Source: Burkholderiaceae bacterium
GTDB lineage: Bacteria; Pseudomonadota; Gammaproteobacteria; Burkholderiales; Burkholderiaceae_A
NCBI GenBank assembly: GCA_004214155.1
Contig: SGYQ01000005.1
Location: 39,752-103,751 of the forward strand
Direction of reading: 5' to 3'
Length of the DNA: 64,000 bases
Of the stretch, positions 42,640 to 52,238 are shown one piece after another. Position numbers and translations under genes: made by a program. Numbering within the stretch: position 1 is the first letter of the stretch; the number at the start of each line of letters is the position of its first letter. The notes under the pieces were generated by a model that was not told the origin of the DNA, ran no database searches, and worked only from the letters and a program-made list of their open reading frames with translations.

Positions 42640-43464
42640 TTAGGCTAAAGCTGAAAGATCGTACGATGATGCAAGGAATGGTGGATTGTAAACTTTTCCT
42701 GAGTAAATCAGCTCAATTGACTTATCAATTTCAGTGATAAAGCCTCCCGAAGAAGTTAGTACAGCATGGCCAGCAGCTGTATCCCAAATGCAAGTCCTGC
42801 CGAACCTTGGGTAAACATGAGCACTCCCCTCAGCAATTAAACAAATTTTAATAGAAGATCCCCGTTGAATAATTTTCGTTTTTTTATTTCCAAAGTTTTT
42901 GTTCACCCAGGTTTTTGTTTCATCGGAGCAGTGTGCTCGACTTGTTAATAGAATTACTTCACTATGCGGGAAACTTACAAAATTTTTTTTGGGGTCGCAC
43001 AGAGGGTCAATACTTTTTGTTACATTTTCGTAACGAAAAGACTCTTTCGATTTATTGTCATGGTCTACATACCCTAGCCAAATTTTATCTAGAATGGGTG
43101 CGTAAACTATACCAAAAACAGGTTTTTTGTTTTTGATCAAACCTATATTTACTGTAAAGTCTCCTGTTTTATTTATAAATTCTTTTGTGCCATCGAGTGG
43201 ATCAACGGCCCAAAAAACTTCTTCGTTGAACACAGTATTATTTTCATTTGATTCTTCCGAAAGGCAAGGTATGGTTTTATCCAACTTCAATAATCGCTCT
43301 GTTATTATTTCGTTCGCTTTCAGGTCAGCCTCAGTAACGGGGGACGAATCCTCTTTGAGTAAAATTTTTGTTCTAGGCTTCTCATATTCTTCAAGTATGA
43401 TCTTGCCCGCGAGCAAACATATTTGGACGATGTGATCAATAAAAGGTTTTGTAAGGTCTACCAT
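42640..43464 (-). CDS. cysQ: 3'(2'),5'-bisphosphate nucleotidase CysQ
   Basis: About 274 aa from ATG 43464. Hydrolyses PAP or PAPS in sulfate assimilation and nucleotide recycling. The inositol-monophosphatase-fold motifs are all present: SPVTEADLKAN with its metal site, the WAVDPLDGTKEFI motif, and the C-terminal WDTAAGHAVLTSSGG. Mg-dependent and cytosolic, sometimes membrane-associated. It has the size of CysQ. It is oriented against the DUF938 gene and followed by the tmRNA gene upstream. Confidence 0.92.
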   Translation of the reverse strand: MVDLTKPFIDHIVQICLLAGKIILEEYEKPRTKILLKEDSSPVTEADLKANEIITERLLKLDKTIPCLSEESNENNTVFNEEVFWAVDPLDGTKEFINKTGDFTVNIGLIKNKKPVFGIVYAPILDKIWLGYVDHDNKSKESFRYENVTKSIDPLCDPKKNFVSFPHSEVILLTSRAHCSDETKTWVNKNFGNKKTKIIQRGSSIKICLIAEGSAHVYPRFGRTCIWDTAAGHAVLTSSGGFITEIDKSIELIYSGKVYNPPFLASSYDLSALA

Positions 43465-43574
43465 TCGATGCAAATTCTACCGTACCTTAAAGCAATAACG
43501 AACCTACTTTTTAAAAGTCATAATTACAAGCTTTAGTTACTTATTTAGTAAAGCCCGATTATGTTGTATAAAAA

Positions 43575-43938
43575 TGGTGGAGCCGGCGGGAATCGAACCC
43601 GCGTCCGTAACACTTCCAAAGACAGTTCTACATGCTTAGTCTAACATTATGTTTTAATCGCAGGTTAAGTAGTTAAACGAACTTGTCTGCGACGATTCGC
43701 TAAAATTTAGATGTTAATGCCACGAACTCATTGACATCGATCTGATGTAAATGACACTGCTGTGATATAAATCACCTAGCCCATCAGAGTGCTAGTGCAG
43801 CGCTCGCGTGCAATTTAAGCTGCGAGTGCGAAACGCTCGTCGTTGGCGTTTATTTTTTTCCGAGTGTATTAACGAGGTAATCGGACCTCGGCATGCCCTG
43901 CTCTCCTTCTTGAATTACGTCGAAACCATGGCGGCCCC
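43575..43938 (-). ncRNA. ssrA: tmRNA (one-piece), tag ANDERFALAA
   Basis: Transfer-messenger RNA that rescues stalled ribosomes. The 5' end GGGGCCGCCATGGTTTCGAC (43938 downward) and the 3' end with the T-loop GGTTCGATTCCC and GGCTCCACCA, the CCA encoded, form the tRNA-like domain. The tag reading frame at 43847-43815 runs GCC AAC GAC GAG CGT TTC GCA CTC GCA GCT TAA, giving ANDERFALAA. This hydrophobic, ALAA-ending tag is recognised by ClpXP-type proteases. It is uninterrupted, so not the circularly permuted type. A tag of this sequence is typical of Betaproteobacteria. Confidence 0.97.
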
Positions 43939-43966
43939 TAACTGTATTTTGACGTCAATTTACACT

Positions 43967-44734
43967 TTACGCAAGGTTCAACCCCAACTTGTTTCCTAAT
44001 TCTTGTGCCGTTGTAGAGAAATCGTCACTTCCCCATTCTGACAAATGTGGTTTTTTGTCATTTTCGACAAAAAAGTTTACGGCGTGAGTCCAGCAACCAG
44101 CATTGTATCCGCTTTGGATATCTCGCGGATCATCACCGATGTAAATGGTCTCCTCTCCTTCAAAGGTAAGTGTTTTGCGAGCGTGTAAAACAGGCTCAGG
44201 GTGTGGTTTGGCATGGGCGGTAGTATCACCGCAAACCAAAACCGAACAATGTTTATTTAATAGTTTGATTCCATCAATGATGGGTTTAGCATATTTTTGG
44301 TGTTTATTAGTAACTATTCCCCATTTGATATTTTGGCCAATCAATTCGTTTAGAAATTCTTCCATTCCTGGAATGAAATCTGTTTGGTTTAACAAGTTAT
44401 CATAATAAGCAGCTAAAAATTCGAGTCGGAGTTGTTCAAAGTCTGGATCAGTCCACTCTTTGTTTAAAGCTACGTAAATCATACCTCGAGCTCCGCGGGA
44501 AACTTCCGGTCTATATAAATCTATGTCTAGGGAGTCTAATCCCCTTCGGTTCCTAAGTTGGTTCGCAGCATCCCCCAAATCTCCTGCTGTATCTAGTATT
44601 GTGCCATCAAGATCCAGCAAGACTAATTTTTTAGAACATGAACTCCATTTTTCGGCCCAAAAAGACCGGGTTACTGGCGCTGGTAGTATTTTTGCTTGAA
44701 TATCTGGATTATATTTTTCTGAAGTATTTTTCAA
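43967..44734 (-). CDS. gph: Phosphoglycolate phosphatase
   Basis: 255 aa, HAD-superfamily enzyme that dephosphorylates 2-phosphoglycolate. Motif I LLDLDGTILDTAGDLGDAAN starts near residue 39, followed by GIVTNKHQKYAKPI and VCGDTTAHAKPHPEPV, and finally IYIGDDPRDIQSGYNAGC. The conserved core begins only after about 35 extra residues, longer than in usual Gph (about 220 aa); a later start is possible but no better one is obvious. It follows ubiG by 3 bases, the usual ubiG-gph order in Betaproteobacteria. Confidence 0.92.
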   Translation of the reverse strand: MKNTSEKYNPDIQAKILPAPVTRSFWAEKWSSCSKKLVLLDLDGTILDTAGDLGDAANQLRNRRGLDSLDIDLYRPEVSRGARGMIYVALNKEWTDPDFEQLRLEFLAAYYDNLLNQTDFIPGMEEFLNELIGQNIKWGIVTNKHQKYAKPIIDGIKLLNKHCSVLVCGDTTAHAKPHPEPVLHARKTLTFEGEETIYIGDDPRDIQSGYNAGCWTHAVNFFVENDKKPHLSEWGSDDFSTTAQELGNKLGLNLA

Positions 44735-44737
44735 GAT

Positions 44738-45436
44738 CTATTTTTTTTTAAACGCCATGATGTAATTTACATCAGTATCATTTCCTAGTTTGTAAATTTT
44801 CGTGAAAGGATTATAAGTCATGCCAATGATGTCAAGCTCAGTCAGTTCGCATTTTCTGGCAAACATTGCAATCTCAGATGGTTTTAAAAACTTTTCATAG
44901 CTGTGTGTTCCTTTTGGCAAGAGCTTTAAAATGTATTCCGCTCCAACTATTGCAAAAAGAAAACTTTTGGGGTTCCTGTTAATTGTCGCAACTATCAACG
45001 TGCCGCCTGGCTTTAATAAAGATGAACATGCTTCGATTTCTTTTTCAGGGCTAGTCACGTGTTCAAGCATTTCCATACACGTCACTACGTCATATGACTC
45101 ATGCATAGATTTAGCAAGAGTCTCCGAAGACCCGCATAGATAATTTACCTCACTATTAGATTTTTTGGCATGAATCTTCGCAACTTTGATTGATCTCTCA
45201 GCAGGGTCTACTCCAGTAACTTTAGCTCCTAGTTTTGCCATTGCCTCTGAAAGGATGCCACCCCCACAACCTAGATCAAGAACAGATAGGCCATTTATGC
45301 CATTCACTGTATTATCTATCCAAGTTAGTCTTAAGGGGTTTATTTGATGCAGAGGCTTGAACTCACTTTCGGGGTCCCACCATCGGTCTGCAAGTTCTTC
45401 AAATTTTTTTATTTCTTCGCGGTCGACATCCACCAA
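44738..45436 (-). CDS. ubiG: Ubiquinone biosynthesis O-methyltransferase UbiG
   Basis: 232 aa. SAM-dependent O-methyltransferase acting at two steps of ubiquinone synthesis. The start EIKKFEELADRWWDPESEFK, ILRLTWI-like LRLTWIDNTVNGINGL, and motif I VLDLGCGGGILSEAMAKLG are diagnostic, as are MLEHVTSPEKEIEAC and IVATINRNPKSF. It acts at the inner membrane with other Ubi proteins. It is followed by gph and preceded by the OmpA-like gene; a UbiA gene occurs at 58339. Confidence 0.96.
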   Translation of the reverse strand: MVDVDREEIKKFEELADRWWDPESEFKPLHQINPLRLTWIDNTVNGINGLSVLDLGCGGGILSEAMAKLGAKVTGVDPAERSIKVAKIHAKKSNSEVNYLCGSSETLAKSMHESYDVVTCMEMLEHVTSPEKEIEACSSLLKPGGTLIVATINRNPKSFLFAIVGAEYILKLLPKGTHSYEKFLKPSEIAMFARKCELTELDIIGMTYNPFTKIYKLGNDTDVNYIMAFKKK

Positions 45437-45449
45437 TCAATAACCCCTA

Positions 45450-46079
45450 TTATTTTGCCTCAATAACAACTCTTCGATTCTTCGCACGACCACTGCGCGT
45501 GTTATTATCTGCAACAGGAGAGCCTTCACCCATTCCTTTAACAGAAATTTCTTTTCCTGGTATACCTGAGTTTAAGAGGTAATCCCGCACTTTATTAGCC
45601 CTTCTCTCTGATAAATCATCATTGTACGGGTCGGTTCCGAGTGAATCTGTATGTCCAAAGATGCTAATTATATTGGAGACTCTCTGGCGGATTGCAGATA
45701 TGAATGAGTCGAGCTTTACAGCCGCTTGAGAGGTTAAATCACTGCGGTCAAACATGAATGGAATTTCGGCGGAAATCAATTCATTACCACTCTGAGTTTG
45801 GACATCACCCGAGATTGCAGGAGCGCACTGTATATTGGCGCATCCATCAAACGTTTCGTCTGCATTCGGCTCGTCCTGCGATGCAACTGATTTAGGTACA
45901 TCAGAACACTCTGCCGGAACGCTTTCTGGGTTACTAGCCGCAGTTCTAACGCATTGTTTACTAGAGTCCGTAACTGCCGAGCCATTCTGCAGTACGTAAC
46001 CAGGCTCGTTGGCATGAGCTAATGAAAAAGTTAAACTGAAAATTAAGAATGTATTTATGGTTGCAGTAAGAATATTCAC
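45450..46079 (-). CDS. OmpA-family peptidoglycan-binding protein
   Basis: 209 aa. The N-terminus is a signal peptide with the hydrophobic stretch FLIFSLTFSLAHA. The C-terminal 110 residues form an OmpA-like domain (FMFDRSDLTSQAAVKLDSFI, IFGHTDSLGTDPYNDDLSER and GKNRRV-like AKNRRVVIEAK), which anchors proteins to peptidoglycan. Between them lies a short linker with four cysteines (KQC, AEC, DGCANIQC) and no beta barrel, so it is a periplasmic rather than a membrane-barrel protein. The ompA-ubiG-gph block next to gyrA is a betaproteobacterial arrangement. Confidence 0.9.
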   Translation of the reverse strand: MNILTATINTFLIFSLTFSLAHANEPGYVLQNGSAVTDSSKQCVRTAASNPESVPAECSDVPKSVASQDEPNADETFDGCANIQCAPAISGDVQTQSGNELISAEIPFMFDRSDLTSQAAVKLDSFISAIRQRVSNIISIFGHTDSLGTDPYNDDLSERRANKVRDYLLNSGIPGKEISVKGMGEGSPVADNNTRSGRAKNRRVVIEAK

Positions 46080-46232
46080 GACTAAAACCTCTCCACTTGT
46101 TGATAATTAATAACTGATATCGCCAGTTTACCAAAGTATTAAAATTTTTTTGCATACTTTGTGTCCAGAACGCGTATTAATCCGTTGTTGGCTGTAAAAT
46201 TGGAATTCAAGTTACTTTTTTTAGAAAAAAAT

Positions 46233-48815
46233 ATGGATCAGATAGCGAAAGAGACTTTGCCAATTTCTCTTGAGGAAGAGATGAAGAATTCCTATTTAGA
46301 TTATGCTATGAGCGTAATTGTTGGAAGGGCACTACCAGACGTACGGGATGGCCTAAAACCAGTCCATCGAAGGGTTTTGTTTGCAATGCATCAATTGAAA
46401 AATGATTGGAATAAACCCTTCAAAAAGTCAGCTCGAATAGTTGGGGATGTTATTGGAAAATATCACCCTCACGGTGATTCTGCGGTGTACGAAACTATTG
46501 TCAGGATGGCTCAGTATTTTTCTTTAAGGTATATGTTAATCGATGGTCAAGGTAATTTTGGGTCGATTGACGGTGACAATGCTGCTGCAATGAGATATAC
46601 AGAAGTAAGGCTGTCGAGGATAGCGCATGAATTACTGGAGGATTTAGATAAAGAAACAGTTGATTTCGGAGACAACTATGATGGTAGCGAAAGCGAACCG
46701 CTAGTTTTGCCGGCAAAACTGCCGAACTTGCTTGTTAACGGTTCATCGGGAATAGCCGTAGGTATGGCAACCAATATTCCGCCGCATAACATATGCGAAA
46801 TAATAGAAGGTTGCAAATTACTGTTGCACAGTCCGACAGTCAGTATTGACGATCTTATAAAAATGATTCCGGCTCCTGATTTTCCCACTGGGGGAATCAT
46901 CTACGGAAAGGTAGGCGTCATACAAGGGTATAAAACAGGTAAAGGCAGAGTTCTGATACGTGCAAAAACAAAGATTGAACAGATGTACAAGGCGAAAGGG
47001 AAAGAAGCCATAATTATTGAAGAGCTTCCATTTCAGGTCAACAAAAAAGCATTACTTGAAAAAATTGCAGAATTAGTGAATGAAAAACGGTTGGAGGGAA
47101 TATCTGATGTTCGCGATGAATCGGACAAACAGGGTATGCGAGTTGTAATTGAATTGAAGAAAAATGAATCGGCTGAAATAGTTCTCAACAATTTATACAA
47201 AATGACTCAGCTTCAAGACAGTTTCGGAATGAATCTGGTTGCTTTAATTGATGGGCAACCGAAGGTGCTAAACCTGAAAGAGATGTTAGAAGCTTTTTTG
47301 AAACATCGTCGTGAGGTCATAACGCGAAGAGTTATTTTCGAATTAAGAAAGGCTAGAGACAAATCATTTTTGCTTGAGGGGCTGGCCGTGGCTGTGGGTA
47401 ACATGGAAGAAGTGGTTCAATTGATAAAACAATCAGTCTCCCCAGCTGAAGCAAAGGCTCGCCTAATTGAGAGAAATTGGGAAAGTAGGCAAGTAAATCA
47501 AATGTTGACTAAGGCGGCGGAGAAAACGCCTATCGAAGCTTTTAGGCCTTCCGATGTGGGAGAGAATGTTGGTTTCCAAGACGGCTTCTATAAATTGTCT
47601 GAAAAGCAGGCAGTAGAGATTTTGCAAATGAGGCTTCAAAGGCTCACTAGTATGGAGCAGGATAAAATTATCAGTGAGTATAACGAAATAATTCTCTACA
47701 TCGCTGATTTATTAGACATTCTCAGTAAGCCTGAAAGAGTACTGAGTATCATTGATGACGACTTGCATTTTTTAAAAGAAAAATTTGGAGATCAGAGAAA
47801 GTCAGTAATCGAAGAAAACGTAGAAGAACTTCAAACTGAGGATTTAATAACACCCACTGATATGGTGGTAACCCTCTCGCACTCAGGGTATATAAAAAGA
47901 CAACCTGTGTCTGAGTATAGAACACAGCGCAAGGGAGGCAAAGGGAAGCAAGCGGCAACAACTAAGGAAGATGATTGGATTGAACAGTTGTTTATTGCTA
48001 ATACACATGAGACGCTACTCGGGTTTTCAGACAAAGGCAGGGTTTACTGGAAAAAAGTTTGGGAGGTTCCACAGGGGTCACGGACTGCAAGAGGAAGGCC
48101 GCTTGTAAACTATTGGCCGCTACTATCAGATGAGAAAATTACTACAGTACTTTCTGTCAAAACTTTCGATGAAAACCACTACGTTTTTTTGGCTACAAGT
48201 AACGGCTATGTAAAAAAGACAGCGTTAGCAAGGTTTGCCAGGCCTATGAAAAAAGGAATCATTGCGGCGTTGCTCGGGGATGGAGACAAGCTTGTTGGGG
48301 CTACTATTACGGATGGAAATAATGACATCATGCTTTTCTCTAATTCTGGCAAAGCAATCAGATTTGATGAATCACAGGTTAGATCCATGGGACGAGGTTC
48401 GCGCGGCGTCAAGGGAATGAATTTAGCCTCTGGTCAAAAAGTCATTAGCATGCTGGCGGCGCCGAGATCAAAAAACAAGGAAGGGGAGAATTATGAGAGG
48501 AACGCTGTTTTTGTGGCTACTGAGAATGGCTACGGGAAAAGGACTAGAATTAGTGAGTTCTCTAGGCATAGTAGAGGAGTGAAAGGCGTAATTGGTATCC
48601 AAACGAGTGCAAGAAACGGCCAGGCTGTAGGGGCTTGTTTGGTTAGTGAAAAAGATGAAATTATGTTAATAACGAACAACGGTGTTATTGTCCGTACTCG
48701 AGTGTCAGAAGTAAGAGAAATGGGCAGGTCGACACAAGGAGTGCGTCTAATTAGTCTCGACAGAGATCAGTCATTGATAACTTTACAAAGAATAGAAGAG
48801 GAACCAGTTGATTGA
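46233..48815 (+). CDS. gyrA: DNA gyrase subunit A
   Basis: 860 aa from ATG 46233; in-frame codons farther upstream lack the conserved start and are not used. The breakage-reunion domain has catalytic Tyr122 in [12 protein letters not shown]. The quinolone-resistance region [17 protein letters not shown] has Ser83 and Glu87 in E. coli numbering. The C-terminal DNA-wrapping domain contains the GyrA box QRKGGKG. Length is that of the family (about 860-880). Gyrase introduces negative supercoils with GyrB, which is not in this window. It starts the serC-pheA-hisC-tyrA-aroA block, as in other Betaproteobacteria. The 153-base gap upstream holds its promoter region, where no box is obvious. Confidence 0.98.
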   Translation: MDQIAKETLPISLEEEMKNSYLDYAMSVIVGRALPDVRDGLKPVHRRVLFAMHQLKNDWNKPFKKSARIVGDVIGKYHPHGDSAVYETIVRMAQYFSLRYMLIDGQGNFGSIDGDNAAAMRYTEVRLSRIAHELLEDLDKETVDFGDNYDGSESEPLVLPAKLPNLLVNGSSGIAVGMATNIPPHNICEIIEGCKLLLHSPTVSIDDLIKMIPAPDFPTGGIIYGKVGVIQGYKTGKGRVLIRAKTKIEQMYKAKGKEAIIIEELPFQVNKKALLEKIAELVNEKRLEGISDVRDESDKQGMRVVIELKKNESAEIVLNNLYKMTQLQDSFGMNLVALIDGQPKVLNLKEMLEAFLKHRREVITRRVIFELRKARDKSFLLEGLAVAVGNMEEVVQLIKQSVSPAEAKARLIERNWESRQVNQMLTKAAEKTPIEAFRPSDVGENVGFQDGFYKLSEKQAVEILQMRLQRLTSMEQDKIISEYNEIILYIADLLDILSKPERVLSIIDDDLHFLKEKFGDQRKSVIEENVEELQTEDLITPTDMVVTLSHSGYIKRQPVSEYRTQRKGGKGKQAATTKEDDWIEQLFIANTHETLLGFSDKGRVYWKKVWEVPQGSRTARGRPLVNYWPLLSDEKITTVLSVKTFDENHYVFLATSNGYVKKTALARFARPMKKGIIAALLGDGDKLVGATITDGNNDIMLFSNSGKAIRFDESQVRSMGRGSRGVKGMNLASGQKVISMLAAPRSKNKEGENYERNAVFVATENGYGKRTRISEFSRHSRGVKGVIGIQTSARNGQAVGACLVSEKDEIMLITNNGVIVRTRVSEVREMGRSTQGVRLISLDRDQSLITLQRIEEEPVD

Positions 48816-48860
48816 ATTTAATTGGCCCTCAAAAAGTCGCGAAATGGATAGGATTAGGAT

Positions 48861-49982
48861 TTGAAGCGTCCTTTTAATTTTGGTGCTGGTCCGGCACAGT
48901 TACCTGAGAAGGTTCTTAGGAGACTCTCTGAAGAGGCTATTAATTGGAAAGGAAGCGGTATGGCTGTCGCCGAGTTACCCCATAGAGGTAAGCTTTTTCA
49001 AGAAATAATAGAGGAGACGAAACTATTGACCGCATCTTTGCTTGGCTTGCCGGACAGTTTTGAGGTCCTCTTCATGCAAGGCGGAGCGAGAGGTCAAAAT
49101 GCTATAATTCCGATGAATCTGTTAAACGAAAACAAAAAATGCGATCATGTTGTAACTGGTTTTTGGTCGAGAATCTCGGCTTTGGAGGCGAGAAAGTACG
49201 CCAATGTGTGGGTAGCAAATAAAATTTCAACAACCGGGTTGAAAAGTATTCAGAGTTTGTCGGAATGGGAGGTTAGATCTGATTCCTCCTATGTACACTT
49301 GTGTGCCAACGAGACAGTTGATGGTATAGAGTTTCGAGAGATTCCCGATCTAGCCTCAATAGGAAGAGATACCATTCCGTTAGTGATTGATGCGTCCTCA
49401 AACTTATTTACAAGGAAATTAAACATAAAAAATGTTGGACTACTATATGCGGGCGCTCAAAAAAATATTGGAATCGCAGGCTTAACGGTAGTTCTTTTGA
49501 ACAAAAAGATTGTCGACATTGAATCTCAAGACTCTCCGACGATTTGTCCTAGTGTATTCTCTTATAAAAATGCTTTCTTAAATAATTCTTGTTACAACAC
49601 GCCACCCACTCTAGCTATCCTTACTACTAAATTGATGCTTGAGTGGATTCTGGAAATGGGGGGAGTAGCAGCAGTTGGGGAACAGAATGAGAAAAAAGCA
49701 AAAGCAATGTATGATTTTATAGATAATAGTAGACTTTATTCGAATGATGTTGATGCCGCTTACAGATCATTAGTGAACATAAAATTTTTTATAAAACAGC
49801 CTGAGCTTGAGACAAATTTTTTAACAGGTGCGGAGGAAAGAGGCCTTATTAATCTGAAGGGCCATCCATCAATAGGAGGAATCAGAGCCAGCTTTTATAA
49901 TAGTATGCCGATGGAGGGTGTTTTAAGGTTATTAGATTGGATGTCCTTGTTTGAGAAAGAATATTATTATGAAACCCATTGA
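48861..49982 (+). CDS. serC: Phosphoserine aminotransferase
   Basis: 373 aa, TTG start. Converts 3-phosphohydroxypyruvate to phosphoserine in serine synthesis and also acts in pyridoxine synthesis. NFGAGPAQLPEKVLR is the family's signature start; FMQGGARGQNAIIPMNLL, and the PLP lysine in YAGAQKNIGIAGL, are visible, as is the C-terminal LINLKGHPSIGGIRASFYN. It overlaps pheA by 14 bases. PLP-dependent and cytosolic. Confidence 0.96.
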   Translation: MKRPFNFGAGPAQLPEKVLRRLSEEAINWKGSGMAVAELPHRGKLFQEIIEETKLLTASLLGLPDSFEVLFMQGGARGQNAIIPMNLLNENKKCDHVVTGFWSRISALEARKYANVWVANKISTTGLKSIQSLSEWEVRSDSSYVHLCANETVDGIEFREIPDLASIGRDTIPLVIDASSNLFTRKLNIKNVGLLYAGAQKNIGIAGLTVVLLNKKIVDIESQDSPTICPSVFSYKNAFLNNSCYNTPPTLAILTTKLMLEWILEMGGVAAVGEQNEKKAKAMYDFIDNSRLYSNDVDAAYRSLVNIKFFIKQPELETNFLTGAEERGLINLKGHPSIGGIRASFYNSMPMEGVLRLLDWMSLFEKEYYYETH

Positions 49983-51087
49983 ACTTAAAGGATTTAGGGA
50001 AAAAATTGATGCTGTAGATGATCAAATTGTTGAATTGCTCGCAGAGAGGGCTGGTTATGTAAAAGAGGTTGGAAAAAGAAAAAAGGCCGCAAAATTGCCA
50101 GAATTTCGTCCTGAAAGAGAAGTGGAAATTATTGAAAGGATGTGTGAGAGGAACAATCTACTTAATTCGGGTCTTCCATGTGAGAGTATTGCTACATTCT
50201 GGCTGGAGATTATATCCGGATGTAGGGCGTTGGAAAAAAAGCTGGAGATAGCCTATCTAGGCCCGCAAGGAACTTATAGCGAGTTGGCTGCTCGTGTGCT
50301 CTTTGGTCACATGGTTGATCTTGTTCCATGTTATTCGTTAGAGGAAGTTTTGGAGAGAGGGGAAAAAGGCCAGTCAGATATTTCTTTGTTGCCAGTTGAG
50401 AATTCTATTGAGGGCACTGTTGGACGCACCCTCGATTTACTTGTCTCAGCTAAGCTCAAGATATCAGCGGAAATCTCCATTCCTATAAACCACCTTTTAC
50501 TGAGAAAAGTTGGAGGATTCAATCATATATCAAGGGTAGTGGCTCATTCCCAGGCCCTCTTACAATGCCAAAAATGGCTTGATCTTAGATTGCCATCTGT
50601 TCCCAGGTTGGCCGTGGAGAGTAATGGAGTAGCTGCTCAGATGGCTCAGCAAGACGAAAAAGTTGTCGCTATTGCGGGTAAATTAGCACAGGAAAAATAT
50701 GAATTAGTGTCTCTGGCTAACGACATTCAAAATGAGAAGTTCAATAGAACCAGATTTGCTGCACTAGGAAAATTTGAGCCTGATGGATGTGGTACAGATC
50801 AAACTTCAATAATTGTGGGAGTACGTGATCAAGTTGGAGCTATGCACAAGGTAGTTGAATCATTTGCAAAGAATCTTGTTTCTCTACGTAGATTTGAATC
50901 GAGACCAGCGCGGACAACTCGGGCGCATGCATGGGAGTATTTGTTTTATATTGATTTAGAAGGACACATAAACGATACCAATGTGAAAAAAGCTCTAGAT
51001 GATGTTAAAGAGAATTCTGTTTTTTTTAAAAATTTGGGTTCTTATCCCTTATTTGAAAAATTAGGTTTACCGAGTCGACTAACTTAA
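49969..51087 (+). CDS. pheA: Chorismate mutase/prephenate dehydratase (P-protein)
   Basis: 372 aa from ATG 49969, inside the serC end. Bifunctional enzyme that makes phenylpyruvate from chorismate. Residues 1-90 are the AroQ-type mutase (KIDAVDDQIVELLAERAGYV, then FRPEREVEII). The dehydratase part has IAYLGPQGTYSELAA, LPVENSIEGTVGRTLDLL and FNRTRFAALG. The C-terminal ACT domain shows VRDQVGAMHKVVE and the ESRPART phenylalanine-binding motif, so feedback inhibition by phenylalanine is likely. Confidence 0.96.
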   Translation: MKPIELKGFREKIDAVDDQIVELLAERAGYVKEVGKRKKAAKLPEFRPEREVEIIERMCERNNLLNSGLPCESIATFWLEIISGCRALEKKLEIAYLGPQGTYSELAARVLFGHMVDLVPCYSLEEVLERGEKGQSDISLLPVENSIEGTVGRTLDLLVSAKLKISAEISIPINHLLLRKVGGFNHISRVVAHSQALLQCQKWLDLRLPSVPRLAVESNGVAAQMAQQDEKVVAIAGKLAQEKYELVSLANDIQNEKFNRTRFAALGKFEPDGCGTDQTSIIVGVRDQVGAMHKVVESFAKNLVSLRRFESRPARTTRAHAWEYLFYIDLEGHINDTNVKKALDDVKENSVFFKNLGSYPLFEKLGLPSRLT

Positions 51088-51098
51088 GGGAGTGAAAA

Positions 51099-52238
51099 TT
51101 GATTAAAAGCGAAAAATTTCTCCCATGGGTTGCTGATATGCCTGCGTATAGTTTAGGGCGTTCCTACACGGATGTGGCAGACGAAAATAGGATGTCTTCG
51201 GAGAGCGTAGTGAAATTAGCCTCGAATGAGAACCCCTATGGTTGCAGCCCATTAGTTAAAAAGTTTTTAAAGGATGGGTGGGACCAATTGAACCGTTATC
51301 CAGATTCTGACTGTTTTGAATTAAAAAAAAAATTATCTGAAAAGAACAATGTTGAACTTAACCAAATTTTTTTAGGAAACGGTAGTAATGAAATTTTGGA
51401 TTATATCGCGAGAGTTTTTCTAACTTCTGGAAGGCATGCAATTTATAGCAGGTATTGTTTTGCTGTTTACCCTTTAATAGTGAAGGCAACAGGAGCGGAG
51501 GCTATAGTAGCTGAGGCTGATGAATCTCTGGGGCATGATTTGAACAATTTTATTTCATCCTTTTTGCCAAGCGTAAGCGTTATATTTATTGCTAATCCAA
51601 ATAATCCAACTGGGACTTATCTTTCGTTTGGGGAAATTAAAAATTTTCTGCAAAAAATTGATTCTTCGGTTGTTGTTGTCTTAGATGAAGCTTACTTCGA
51701 GTATTCAAGACAAAAAGAGAATTCTGCTGAGTTAGTTAGTCTTTTCCCAAATCTAATAATAACTAGATCTTTTTCTAAGGCCTACGGTTTAGCTGCGCTT
51801 AGAGTTGGCTATGCGATTAGCTCGGAAAAAGTTATTGCTTACATGAATCGAGTTCGACAACCGTTTAACATAAACAGCATCGCTCAAAAAGCGGCTTGTA
51901 TTGCCCTTGAAGATAATTCCTTTGTAAAAGAGTCAGTGTCACGTAATGATGCTAATAAATGTTATTTGGAAGACTGTTTTAGAGAGATCGGTATTCCGAC
52001 TATTAAGTCAATGGGAAATTTTATTTTAGCGAATGTTAGAAGCTTTACATTGGTCAATGGGAGAGAAGTTCCCAAAGCCGGCACACAGTTGGCCAATTAC
52101 CTCCTTAAGACTGGTGTAATCACGCGTCCAGTTGATAACTATAACCTGTACGACTGGCTTAGGATAACTGTTGGTACTGAACTGGAAAATAAAATAATTG
52201 TGGGTGCATTACACAAATTGAAAGAACACTTATCTTGA
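51099..52238 (+). CDS. hisC: Histidinol-phosphate/aromatic aminotransferase
   Basis: 379 aa, TTG start with GGGAG upstream. PLP-dependent fold type I aminotransferase. KLASNENPYGCSPLVKKFL, the NPNNPTGTYLSF motif, VVLDEAYFEYSR and the PLP lysine in TRSFSKAYGLAALRVGYAI are diagnostic. Its place between pheA and tyrA suggests it serves phenylalanine and tyrosine formation as well as or instead of histidine; no other his gene is close. It overlaps tyrA by 4 bases. Confidence 0.93.
   Translation: MIKSEKFLPWVADMPAYSLGRSYTDVADENRMSSESVVKLASNENPYGCSPLVKKFLKDGWDQLNRYPDSDCFELKKKLSEKNNVELNQIFLGNGSNEILDYIARVFLTSGRHAIYSRYCFAVYPLIVKATGAEAIVAEADESLGHDLNNFISSFLPSVSVIFIANPNNPTGTYLSFGEIKNFLQKIDSSVVVVLDEAYFEYSRQKENSAELVSLFPNLIITRSFSKAYGLAALRVGYAISSEKVIAYMNRVRQPFNINSIAQKAACIALEDNSFVKESVSRNDANKCYLEDCFREIGIPTIKSMGNFILANVRSFTLVNGREVPKAGTQLANYLLKTGVITRPVDNYNLYDWLRITVGTELENKIIVGALHKLKEHLS

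Noticed and set aside
43808..43999. A 63-codon open frame on the plus strand.
   Set aside because: It runs antisense through the tmRNA gene and the end of gph; no family similarity and no start signal.
46161..46232. N-terminal extension of the gyrA frame.
   Set aside because: Alignment with GyrA starts at the ATG at 46233; the upstream residues are not conserved.
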